Assembly: GCA_015680685.1 (NCBI GenBank)
Contig: MNCI01000161.1
Location: forward strand, 115,373-179,372
Source: Gnetum montanum
Taxonomy: Eukaryota; Streptophyta; Gnetopsida; Gnetales; Gnetaceae
Direction: 5' to 3'
DNA: 64,000 nt
How positions within the stretch are numbered: the stretch's first letter is position 1; the number at the start of each line of letters is the position of its first letter. Below, one piece after another: positions 1 through 10,500 of the stretch. A program made the translations under genes and the position numbers. The notes under the pieces were generated by a model that was given only the letters and a program-made list of their open reading frames with translations, was not told the origin of the DNA and did no database searches.

Positions 1-1874
1 TTTTCATAAAGTCATTGGTTAAGTGCATATGCCCTAAATTCTTGCAAATGTACCATGACTGAACAACATCCCTTAGGATGTTTGCACTAGAACATGGTGC
101 AAACTTCATCATTTGTGGAGCTAGTGTTTGACTACCCAGCTACTGAAGTAACTTTGTCCTTTTGTTCAAATTCCTTCTTTTTTTTGTCTCTACCTCTATT
201 AAGTGCTTGTTTTGCATCCTCCTCCATAATCCTTAGTGTCGTTGTACATTGTTCATCGATTGAATCCCATATTTTTGCTACCTATGTTGCTACATCAGCA
301 ACAAATTTTTGAATTGGTAGCGTATCTTTTTTGATGACTTGATATAAGGTTTCTTCCTCTTTGGTATCACATACCTATGCATCTTTTTTTAGATTGATAG
401 ATCCTTGTTGTATTCTTTAGCTATTTCCCTTTTTTTGAGTTCTCTTTCTTCTTTTGCCACTTGATCAATGAGCCTTTGAATCTAATGGGTGGTTAATTCT
501 GATAGTATTCCTTGGGCATAAACCCTAAGGGTTCCTCTTGTTTTGCTTCTTAGCCCATCTATGATGTACCTTAGTTGTTCCTTTGATGAAAATCCATGGT
601 CTTATGAGTTTCTTATTTTTAGTTCTAGATTTACTTTCTTAAGTTTGACACTCGTAAATATGTTTGATATTTATCATTGAAAATTTCAAGAATGGGACTC
701 CAATGTCTAATGGATTCAAGTTCTAGTGACCCATACCAGCTTCCTGCTTCCTTCACAAGTGTTCTAGGAAAAAGCTTCAATTTTTTCCAGTCACTCTCTA
801 TGTTTTGAAGGGAACAAGCATCATGGAATGCTTGAAGATGATTATGGGGATAAGCGTTGTAATATCCTTCAAATTTAGGGATCTTATTCATATCAAGATG
901 TTTGATTTAGCTATCTCTCATGTTCCTAGTTGGTATGTAGACTACTTCCTGAATGCTGATCATGTTCTATGTTTTCATAAGGGGTTCATCATCATGATCA
1001 AGTTCATTAGCTCTATGGTAGCAATGACTCCTTCTATGCTCTTGCCTTTCTTGATCCTCTCTTCTATTTTTGTGCCTTCTTCTTTCGTACTCCTCATCTT
1101 CTAAATTAGAATACCTTGTGTATCGATCATGATGAGCATGAGCTCTTCTCTTTTTCCTATCAAATTCTTGGTACTTGTATTATCTCCTATCATAGTCCTC
1201 TAATGATCATGATGAAGCAAAGGAGGTAGTAGGAGAACGATGTCGGTTGGTTTTCCTTTCATGGCTTCTGTGAGTTTCCTTGTAGGACTTAGTAGGATCC
1301 CTTGTCCTAGAGTCCCACGTGTATCTTGAGTCAATAGTCTTTCCCTTGTGTGGCTTTACCAAGGTAGAGTGAAGTTGAGCTTTGACAAGTTCTTCTAATT
1401 TGATGATAGGTGTCTTTAATGCCTCCTCATGGTTCTGGTGGAGTTGTTTAGAAATAAACTAATCAGCATCAAGCTCTTCTATGAAAACACATGTGTTGGT
1501 TTACTTTCCTTTAGTATGAGCATGCTTGATTTCCATAGCAACATATCTTTTTATCTACTCCCTTGTAGGTTCATAGGGTCTAGTCATGTGTTGAGTCACA
1601 TCATACCCTTCTTGAATCTGGTCCAAGTGCATTACTCTTAGAGCATCTTGTAGCATGGTTAGTGCTGCATGTTCAAGAGGTGGAACTATGTTACCTTGCA
1701 TATCTCTCCACCTCATTTGTCTATCCTAATGGAATATGAAGGTGAAGTCTAGATGATATGAATCAATGTAAGCATAAGTTATTTGTATCTACACTGGCAT
1801 TCCCTAGTCTTCTTCATTAGCAATTTTGTCACTAGTCCTTGTGTCCTTGGCAAGTGATGATTGATCATTATGTG
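1..1874 (-). pseudogene. Athila-like gag fragment (interrupted element, 3' part)
   Basis: Read on the minus strand, this stretch is a decayed retrotransposon gag. The best block is 631-891, with KIPKFEGYYNAYPHNHLQAF, then FHDACSLQNIESDW and SIRHWSPILEIFNDKYQTY. The same blocks in the same order occur on the plus strand in the Athila-like element at 45440-45720 (IPRFEGGYNYDLQTHLQPF, SIRRWSTMLEIFNDKHQTY). Nearer 1800, minus-strand DFTFIFH and DMQGNIVPP match DFTFILH and DMEGNIILPP at 44650-44730, so the gag runs from about 1866 down past base 1. Several stops and frameshifts are present. The element's 5' LTR lies at 35492-36431, on the far side of the Tat array that split it. Confidence 0.75.
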
Positions 1875-1879
1875 AAGCC
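1875..1879. repeat. Target-site duplication AAGCC, left copy
   Basis: AAGCC directly precedes the first TG of the leftmost Tat LTR. The same five bases directly follow the last base of the rightmost LTR at 35348-35352. No such pair flanks the middle LTR, which is bordered by PPT and PBS instead. A 5-bp duplication is normal for Ty3/gypsy integrase. Confidence 0.8.
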
Positions 1880-2601
1880 TGAAACACCGTAAAAAATTGC
1901 GAATCAGCCTAGGGTGAAGATTCACGATTCAGGCAAAAGTTTGTAGCAAAAATCTAGAAGACAGAACAAGGCAAAGAGGCACGCAGCATCAAGTCTCCAA
2001 AGTTTCTTAAAAATTCTAACTTTGCTTTGTTTTCTCTCTTTATGACACATTATGCAACATACCGTGATGTTGGTTGGCGTAATTCTATCTAATGTAGCAC
2101 GATATTGTAAGGTAGCTTACTTCAACGAATACGACAAAGTTTAAGGCCTAAGCAGTAGACTACGACTTGTCGCATATTCCCCCAAGTCTTTTGTTCAGGA
2201 CTGAATTTACACTCCATTACGCAGAGCAGCGTAATGAGCTTTGAGGAAGTCAAAGTCAGAGTCCAAAGGAGCATGGCAGATTGACTTCTTTTTTGCAGAT
2301 TGGTCGCTTTACGCTTATTATGCTACGAAGTGTAAACAAGCGTAACTTGTTGTGAGGTTGACTATTTTTACGCTCCATTATGCTTTGCGGCATAAATAAA
2401 TGCAAAGAAGCTTGAGTTAACTACTTTTATGCTCTATTATGCTTTGCCACGCTATGCAGTGTAAACAAGTGTAATACAGTGTAAAGTCAGCTAAGGTAGT
2501 ACCAGACACGCACCTGCTATCCATACGCAGCAATATGCTTATCAGCGTATCGCAGCATAATCATGAGGCGGCTTCAGCAGGAGTGGTTTACAACATACTT
2601 C

Positions 2602-2603
<2 letters not shown>

Positions 2604-2635
<32 letters not shown>

Positions 2636-2636
2636 N
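2604..2636. repeat. Poly-C tract ending in an assembly gap
   Basis: There are 32 consecutive C bases followed by a single N. The other two LTRs have 16 C at this place, followed by about 45 bases (AAATATAATGCGGCATG and on) that are missing here. The N therefore hides lost LTR sequence, and the C count is unreliable. Confidence 0.85.
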
Positions 2637-2667
2637 TTGTCAAGTCAACGGTGTTTTGAAAGTTTGA

Positions 2668-2719
2668 GACACGTGTCATCAAGACCGTGCCTTCCCATAT
2701 GATGCTGAACTTATAAATA
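2668..2719 (+). promoter_or_regulatory. LTR promoter core: GACACGTGTC palindrome and TATA box
   Basis: A perfect 10-bp palindrome with an ACGT core (2668-2677) precedes TATAAATA (2712-2719). Both elements recur at the same spacing in LTR 2 (TATA 18829-18836) and LTR 3 (TATA 34603-34610). ACGT-core palindromes are typical plant bZIP/bHLH sites; that a factor binds here is inference. Confidence 0.7.
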
Positions 2720-3462
2720 CCCCAGTTGACAAAAAGAGAAGGGGGGATTTTTTCTTCTTCTGAAAGACATAAGGCATTGTTTGGGCATTGGCAACAGGAG
2801 CGATCAGTCGTCTTGGCGAAAACATTATCCTCTTCATTGGCAATCATTAACAGCTTTAAGCAAAGATTACTGAGGGCAAAAAGGAGCAAATCAGAGATCA
2901 AGAGATCATCTGGTACAATTGGCAAGGTTTATTGATCAGAAACAGTTGATCGATAGACATCCAGGCTTGACCTTCCTTACATTCCACTTTTGGCTTACGA
3001 GGTAGATCAACCTTCATTCTGTTCTCCCTTTGAAATAGTTTTCTTGTTGTTTTGTGTATGCTTCGCACAAAGATAAGCAAAGTCTACTGTTGGAACGTTG
3101 TATGCAATATATTCAGCCTTCGAGTCAAATCATAGATCTTGGAATTACACATCTTTGCTAAATTTGATCTTCCTTGTCGCATTGACGTTATCATTATTTC
3201 AAGTTCTTTACATTGTTTTCTACTCCTTCTACGATTCATTGAATTAATTTGTTTCGTTGAATATATATATAATACATATACTATCGCAATATTCGATAAT
3301 TTACTAATTAAGTAAGTCCCTATTTGATCGACAAGACCGTTCAGGGCACCTTGGATCCGTTTTCTCCAGCACGGCCCTCGCATGGATCCGTGGTTAAGAC
3401 TGTGTACACGAATCTTTGCTCGGTATTCCCAGCGATCGACGTTTTCCATCGTTACAGTTTTC

Positions 3463-3480
3463 TGGTGCTAGAAGGAGGGC
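3463..3480 (+). other. Putative primer-binding site, copy A
   Basis: TGGTGCTAGAAGGAGGGC lies six bases past the LTR end. The equivalent is TGGCATTAGAAGGAGGGC at 19567-19584 and TGATGCTAGAAGGAGGGC at 57992-58009. Conservation across two families just after the LTR supports a PBS; I do not assign the tRNA. Confidence 0.65.
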
Positions 3481-3704
3481 TGAAACTCTGATCTGTATTT
3501 TATGGGTAACCCTGTAACCAATCTGTACCCACGTTCACATAATGTAAACGTAATACCTCTATGGAAGTTTACGAAATCGTGTGGTGTAGATTGGTCACAG
3601 TAATGATTCCTTTGGAATCCTATAGGGTAGAAAGCCCAATCGTAATTCTGTTTTTCCGTTGCCTTTTAAATATTTTCGTTTGTTGTTATCGATCTATCTG
3701 AGAC

Positions 3705-6700
3705 ATGGATTCTGCACATACAACCACTGCCGCTATGATCGCCACTGACTTGGGTGCCATAACTATAAATCCCATTATCATTCCTGAATTAGCTTTCAAC
3801 TCGACAGGACCTCAGGGACCATCACGTTGTGATTACAAGGCAAGGATCCTTCACTTACCATCTTGACTCCTAAAGAGTATAATTTCATTTGCATCAAGAT
3901 CTAGGCAAAGCTTGCCCTTAGCCAAGTCGAGATGGAAGCAAAACGACATTACGAGCTAATCCATAGAGGGGGTCAAGACTTCACCCCTACTGCATATGAC
4001 ATCATCCCCCTTACCGATCATTATCATGAACTCCTGTCCCAACTGGTTATGGCCAAGAATTAGACTACACAGTATATTCTAGAGCCTCAAAACGAGGAGG
4101 AGGAAGATGAATTCGTAGCTTAGTCTGAACACGCGAATTCATACCATACCCTCAGCCTCCATATGTATGTGAACCCCCTATTTAATCCTCTCACCAGAGA
4201 AGCTACCCATCTCAACCAAATCATGACCATCCAAACGCATATTCCCATCGTCCCACAGGCCACCATGCAATCCTCGGTCTTGCAGGTACAAATGCCATCT
4301 CAAAATAATGTGGGAGTAATCCCCTCACCACATGTAATCAGTATTCCATCGGTCATACCTACGTCTACCGCCCCCCATTTCATTCCCCAAGTGTAGGTCC
4401 ATACCACGCCTATAACCAACCTGGTGCAAACCTTATTGTCACAGCCCATTGCAAGGCAACAGATCGCAACCACCATTCAATCATAGCGATTTGTTCAATA
4501 ACCTACGGCTGGTAAGTGGATCATGCCTATTTCACAACACAATCAATCTATGTTCTACGATGTGCAACCCTTAGCTACATCTACCACACATGTCCCGCAG
4601 GTAACTGCACAACATCCTTATACCTTCCATCCTACACATCCGGTGACAATCAATTTTTCCGCACAGCCTGTCGGGTGGTGGGTTTCACAGGCAGCTTCAT
4701 CTATGGGGACAGTCCCCGTTGAGCTGTTTGTCAGCCAAGCTATCGCTCCCTTCCCATTGCATGGTACTACTCTTCCAATCCAACCCCTTGCTCCTCCAGC
4801 GCCAACTTTGTCATCAACAAGTTTGGATCAAGCTTTTTTGCTTATTTAGACCCTCACCAAAGAAGTTAAGCGCCTTAAAGCTGCTAGCTCTGATACAATA
4901 TAGGTCATGGATTTCTACCATGATGATCCCATCAGCCTAGTAGTCCCCATGCTGTTGTTGCCTCCAGGGATGTCTTTGCCCCATTTTACTAAATACAATA
5001 GGGAAGGTGGTCCTAATGCTCATCTCATTACCTTTAGGTCTGAATCCATGCTACTACAACAACGGCCCCATATGATTATCCGTGTCTTTGCAATGTCTCT
5101 GGCAAGTAAGGCCTTGGATTGGTATCAAGCACTCCCTCACTCTTCCATCTCAACCTTGGAAGAGCTCCTAATACAATTTGTGACTTGCTTTAAATACAAT
5201 TTAAAGCTAGAATTCATGTTAGATCAACTTATGGGAGTGAAACAAGACCCACTCGAGCCAGTCCAGAAGTTTATACAGCGATGGAGCACTACTCTGAATG
5301 AAATCCGTGAGCCTATCGCGGAAGCCCATCTGTTGGCTATTTTCAAAGGAGTAGTTAATGACTTCATCAAGTCTAAACTATACTACCTTGCCCCTCGCTC
5401 CCTGAGTCAAGCCTTTGCGTAAACTAAGAGCATCCAAGATGCTACGAAGGCTAGTAAAGACCCAGCATATTTGGCCTATAAGAACGCCAACAATAAGGGT
5501 AAAGACAAAGGTAAAATAGCAACAAAGACAGTAGCTGTGCTGGCCGAGGGTGCCAAAAACAAGAATAACAAGAAGGCACCCACAATGCCTGCCGAGACCA
5601 CAACTAGTGCAAGCAACACCGGCCAAGAAGCACTTGCCCCTAAACAACCCTCATAGTCAAAACCAAACTTCGAGCATAAAGATCGTTTGAAATATACAGC
5701 CCTACCTATAAAGCATTTGGAACTGTTGAAACAATTATTAGGAGCAGGATATATTCAAAACAAAAAAATATCCAAAGAAGCTCTACAACGTCACAGGCGT
5801 CATTGTGAATTGCTAAAGAACCCTTCTTTAGCTCTACCCAACGAACCGCTAGTACCTAAGTCTTTCAGGTTGGACCATATTTGTGACTACCACCAGTTGT
5901 GTGGTCACGACACTGATTACTGCTGGGCGTTGAAGCATGATATTCAACATATGATTGATGATGGTTCTTTGACATTAGACAGTAGTAGTCCAACACGTCC
6001 CGAAAACTAGGTGATGCATATGTACAAAGACCCGTTAAATGCAAATAACGTAATGTACACCATCAACATGGTAAGTATGGACAGTGAGGGGAAGGTACCG
6101 CCTAAGCAACCTTTTGTGTTACGTGTACCTATCAATTCACCCCAGGGGACGAGTTCTTCACCGATAGTTAGCAATGCCTCGAGGCCACCCTTTGTTATTC
6201 GGACATCCTCTCAAACTATAACTTAGTCTCACATTAACAATAAATCCATGGCCATGCCCACGCCTACTCCTAAGGCACCTTTTATCCTTAGGGTACAAAA
6301 ACCACCAGCTGCCCCTTTTACACAAGGGTGAGCCTCTAACCAAAATCATCAACCGCCATCCAATTAAAAAAGGGAAGGAGATGCACCAATTAATGCAACC
6401 AAAGACTGCTCTATGCTAGGGTTTGCTAAGCCGAGACCCCTAGCTTTTGTACCTTCGCCTACACCTCCTGGGCAAGAAAAATGTACAGAAACACAGACAC
6501 CTCCTCTCAGCAAAAAGAAATACAATCCTCTGATAGATGCTATTCCGCCTCAGGAAATTCATCTCTTAGGGAAAATGGGTGAAGAAAGAGCAGACAAGCC
6601 ACCCAGCCAAGAGCGGGACCTCTTCGATGCATTTACACAAGTCAAGCAAGCTCTAAAAAAGAAGAACACAACATTGAGTCTCTATGACTTGCTTATGACG

Positions 6701-6820
6701 TCTCAAAAGCACCGTGAGGCTATGGTCCGTATGCCGACATCCATACCTGTGGATGAAAGCTTACCAGCGGAAGAGGAAGCAATACATGCTGTCATGTTTC
6801 CCCCCACCGCTGAGTAACCT
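3705..6820 (+). pseudogene. Tat gag, copy A (broken)
   Basis: Capsid/nucleocapsid precursor of the first Tat unit. The start ATG at 3705 (MDSAHTT) matches the longer intact start in copy B. The core block at 4907-5422 has MDFYHDDPIS, LPHFTKYNREGGPNAHLITF and KALDWYQALPHSS, the standard retrotransposon gag fold. A zinc-knuckle-like block near 5881-5924 reads CDYHQLCGHDTDYCWALKHDI in two parts (CDYHQLCGHD and TDYCWALKHDI), the form usual in Tat gags. The N-terminal third is rich in Pro, Gln and Thr. There are many in-frame TAG and TGA codons, mostly where copy B has CAG or CGA, so no full product is possible. Confidence 0.85.
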
Positions 6821-6829
6821 AAACCTACC

Positions 6830-7141
6830 CCATTGACCTTTCATGATAAATCCATCAAAGATGATCCTGAGAAAGGCCGAGTGACAACAGAACCCATGTT
6901 CATCACCATCCGGGTTGGTCAACATCGGATCCGGAGGGTGCACGTTGACGATGGTGCAACTACGAATGTCATCCCTTATCCTATAGTGGATAAGTTGGGC
7001 CTGGTCAACTAAATCAGTCCTACGATGACATCATGCCTAAAGTCGTTCAACGGAGCACAAGTTCAAGTCAAAGGGATGGTACATATCGATTTATCGTCGT
7101 CGAGGAGATTCCCGGCTTCAACCTGATTCTAGGGAGGTCCT
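6830..7141 (+). pseudogene. Tat aspartic protease, copy A (truncated)
   Basis: The frame following gag includes VDDGATTNVIPYPIV around 6954-6998, the aspartic protease active-site loop (D-D-G-A in place of the usual D-S/T-G). It is followed by LGLVN and the ILGR-like end (LILGRS). Compared with copy B, it has lost about 38 bp near 7085 and about 455 bp after 7135. The larger loss joins two CCTAG words, a microhomology deletion, and removes the whole PR-RT linker present in copy B. Confidence 0.75.
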
Positions 7142-7239
7142 AGTTTACACCATTTATGCTTTTTAACTCATATTAGTTACATTAGTACAATTACGCAAAG
7201 ATTTACACTTTTATCAATTGCATTCTCCGACATACGCAG

Positions 7240-7400
7240 ATGGCCCGCAATGGCCTAAAACTAGTAAAGGCCCGCAACGGCCCAAAACTAGTAAAGGCCC
7301 GCAATGGCCTAAAACTAGCAAAGGCCCAATATGGCCCTAAACTAGAATATCTGATTTCTATCTTTACGTAAACACTATGTAACAGCTTGTAATGGCCTTA
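7240..7400 (+). repeat. Short tandem repeats, GGCCCGCAACGGCC type, copy A
   Basis: About four units of roughly 27 bp, each like GGCCCGCAACGGCCCAAAAC plus TAGTAAA. The same field lies at 23868-24010 in copy B, and a shorter form at 61105-61160 follows protease in the third element. It sits just after the protease region in all three. Confidence 0.8.
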
Positions 7401-7584
7401 AACTACCAACTCCATCCAACGATCGCAATAATGCCACCTACCCAAAACCCTCAATAATTCTATTTACACTTTGTATAAATAAAGACATAAAATTAAAAAC
7501 CATAAAGAAAATTTCATGATTAATCATGCCAAAATTCATATTGTCTTTGTTCAATCTCATAAATAAAATCGTGCGTAATCATAA

Positions 7585-10500
7585 TTACGCATCCCCTTTA
7601 GCACCACTGTCTCCCGTATCCCTTAACTCTGCCTCTAAGCCTAGAAAATCATCTTCATATGGGTCGTCCCTTTTAGGAAGTATTCCCTCATGAGGAACGT
7701 CATCTTCACAAGGTTCTTCCACTAACACTTGCTCCCCAAGGTGACAATATGCATCATTATGCTCTCCTTCCTGGACGTACGCCTCATCCTGTCCACCTTC
7801 TTCATTCTTTTCTTGTAACTACATACAACAAGTATATCAACAAAAGCTATGATAGGACAATTCAAAAAATTCAAATTCAACAACACTAAAACTTAATCGC
7901 GATGGTCCTGCATCAGTAGCAAAGGGGAGTTGATCTAAGCTGACCCACAGACGTTGCATAATCTCATCTTCAGTCAACTCAGACCAAACCTTGTTCCCCA
8001 AATTAGTTCCAGCCTTAACCTTCCCCTTCTCCACACTAGTCCACCGGGGTGGTTCGGGGAAGAAGGTAGGGACTATGGTCTCTCCCCCGAGAAGAGTAAT
8101 TTCTCCTTTCGGGGACGCACTCACTTTCACCTGCTCTTGGAACTTCTCAAAGGCCTCAGATGCACCAATGACATCGAGGAATAATCACAAGGATTGAGCT
8201 TCAACGGCAGAATCTCGATAATGCTGACAATAAGCGATACTTTCTCACTTGTACAGATGCTTATGATCTTTCTACTTCTACCCCCACTCTTGAACACTTG
8301 CACAAAAGTCCTTCCGGTCCTGATTCTTCTGGGCCAGGAGCTCCATCTGCATCCTTTGCTGGACCAATTCATGACTAGTTTGCACGTTGTTTCTGACTAT
8401 GGTCCAGTAGCGAGCATAGTCAATGACAGCTGTCCACCAGTCTTCTTCACACGTTCCTCGAGCTTGCAAGAATTCACATCGTGACCTTAAATCTCTAACC
8501 TCTCTGGTCAGAGACATCCTTTCCTTCTCTGATCTCTGCAGCTTCTTCTAGAGGTCTTCATTGACATTCTGACTTTCCCACAAGGAGCGGGTCGAACATA
8601 ATGCACATTTACGCATTTCTTCGTAAATGTTGCGTGGCACGACCATTCCTTCCGATGAGGGTTCGATGGTATCCAGGTCCACGGGCTCCATAGAGTCCCA
8701 TCAAAGGCGAGCTCCTGATGAAAAATATTAGATCAAACGTAATTAAGTACCGTAACCTTAACTTGGCGGATGGTTTGCCAATGCGGATGGGACGCTCTGC
8801 TGCCGCAGTTGGTCGGGGACCCTGACTTGTCTGACAATTCCTTCTTTACCAACTGGCGCGACGATCAAACCTTCTTCCGTGGCCGAGTTGTTCGCCTGAC
8901 AGAGGCTGCTTTGGCCAACTACCTGGGGATCCCGGCCACTGGGGAGATCATCTTGCCAACCTCCCATGGCCTCCATAACTCAGCGGTCTTTTTCAAGGGC
9001 CTTTCCCCGAGAACGCAGAGCCGTCAGGTCCCTCGGACTTCCCTCCCGTGTCTTTGGGCTCATGCGGCCGTCTTAGTTGAGCGCTTCTTTGTGCAGTCGG
9101 GAAACGTGTCCAAGCTCCAGGGGCTGCATTTCACCTTCCTGAGGTGCTTGCAGGAGGGCACCCGGGTTAACCTGTCGCGCTTCTTCCTCGAGGCCCTCCA
9201 CCTCCAGCGGTGGGGTCGCCGGTCGGGGCTTATCTTGGCCCTGTGGAGGGGGGCGGGGGAGCAGGTGGCGCCTGGCCCATCCTCTGCCCCCGCTAGGGGA
9301 CGTCGCGTTGCCCCTCCCCCTGCTTCCCCCCCTTCCTCTACTCCTCGGCGGCTGGCTGCTCTCCACCTCTCCTGGGGCCGCCGCTCCCACCGCAACCCTG
9401 CCCTCTCGCCCGACCCCCCCAGCGCCCCCCCGCATTGGGAGGCGCAGCTTCAGCGGGCGGTTGCTGCTGCTAGGGAGGCTGAACAACGGTCGTCAAAGGC
9501 TTAGTGGGCTGAGGCCCTGGCCAAGTGGCGGGCAGACCACGAAACTCAGCTCCAGGAGCAGGCACAGCAGCTGAACAGGCAGCATACGCTTGCGATGGAG
9601 ACCCTGCGTGCCCAGCTCACGGATGAGCTTCGAGACCGGATCAGGGAGGAGCTGCAGCAGGAGGAGGTGGACTGGAAGGCCCGGGAGGCGGCAGCCCGGG
9701 AGGAGCAGGAGCCTCTGCAGGAGGAGGAGCTGCAACGGCAGCGGCAGCTCGACCGAGCGCATCAGCACAGCGCCCGCCAGTGGCTTAGGGGGGGCGCTGC
9801 CCGTATACCGTCCTTGGTATTAGCTGTGAGAGCTCCTGGGGGGAGCTCAGAAGGCACATCCGGTGCACGTCCGCTAGACTCCACCCAGATGCGGGGGATT
9901 CGTCGCCGGACCGGCGCAGGTGCGAGGCTCTTCTACAGGGGTTCCAGCAGGCCACGAACTTCGTCGACACGGAGGATCATCGGGCCACCCTGGACATGCT
10001 CCATGAGTTGGAGTTGCCTCGGTGTGCCTGCCACCAGCTGCCGACCCACCCCTAGCCCTTCCCCTCTCTCCCTTGTTCCCGCCCCTTCCTTGTTGGGTTT
10101 GTCGTGGGTGTGGGGTGTGCCCCCCCCCCTACGCTATCAAAGCCTCATGTTTGAGGTGCCACCACATTCCTAGTCATTATAGAAAGCGACTCCCCAATTC
10201 CCTTCAGAGGATCCTATGACCAGGTAGTGCCGAAAAGGTGGGAGATCCAGGGTTTGGATAACTGGTCTCAGTCCTGTTGCACCCAGACCCCATTCCTCTG
10301 GACCATCAAAAATTCGGCAAAATGCTGAAGGTAAGCTATGAAAAAGGCAAAGTGCACACTGAAACGGGACTTGAGCTTTTGGTGGAGCCTGATCATTTCA
10401 GTGCGTAACCCTTCAACGAAACAGCTCACCTAGTCGAATTGGGTCCCTTCCTCTATCACCTCTCACATGATACAAGCCTGTTCTATGGTGAAGAACTTCC

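Larger units (their letters stand above)
1880..3456 (+). repeat. LTR 1 of Tat array (outer left)
   Basis: It starts TGAAACACCG and ends GTTACA, about 1,577 bp. It aligns end to end with the LTRs at 17979 and 33754. The U3 part has a cluster of TTACGC/GCGTAA hexamers (about 2040-2560), then a poly-C tract, a palindrome and a TATA box. It shares with LTR 3 the ATTACGCAAC-type segment near 2048-2060 that LTR 2 lacks. Confidence 0.9.

Noticed and set aside
9060-9486. Minus-strand open frames in the GC-rich segment
   Set aside because: GC-rich DNA has few stops on either strand; only the plus frame shows a globular domain plus coiled-coil pattern.
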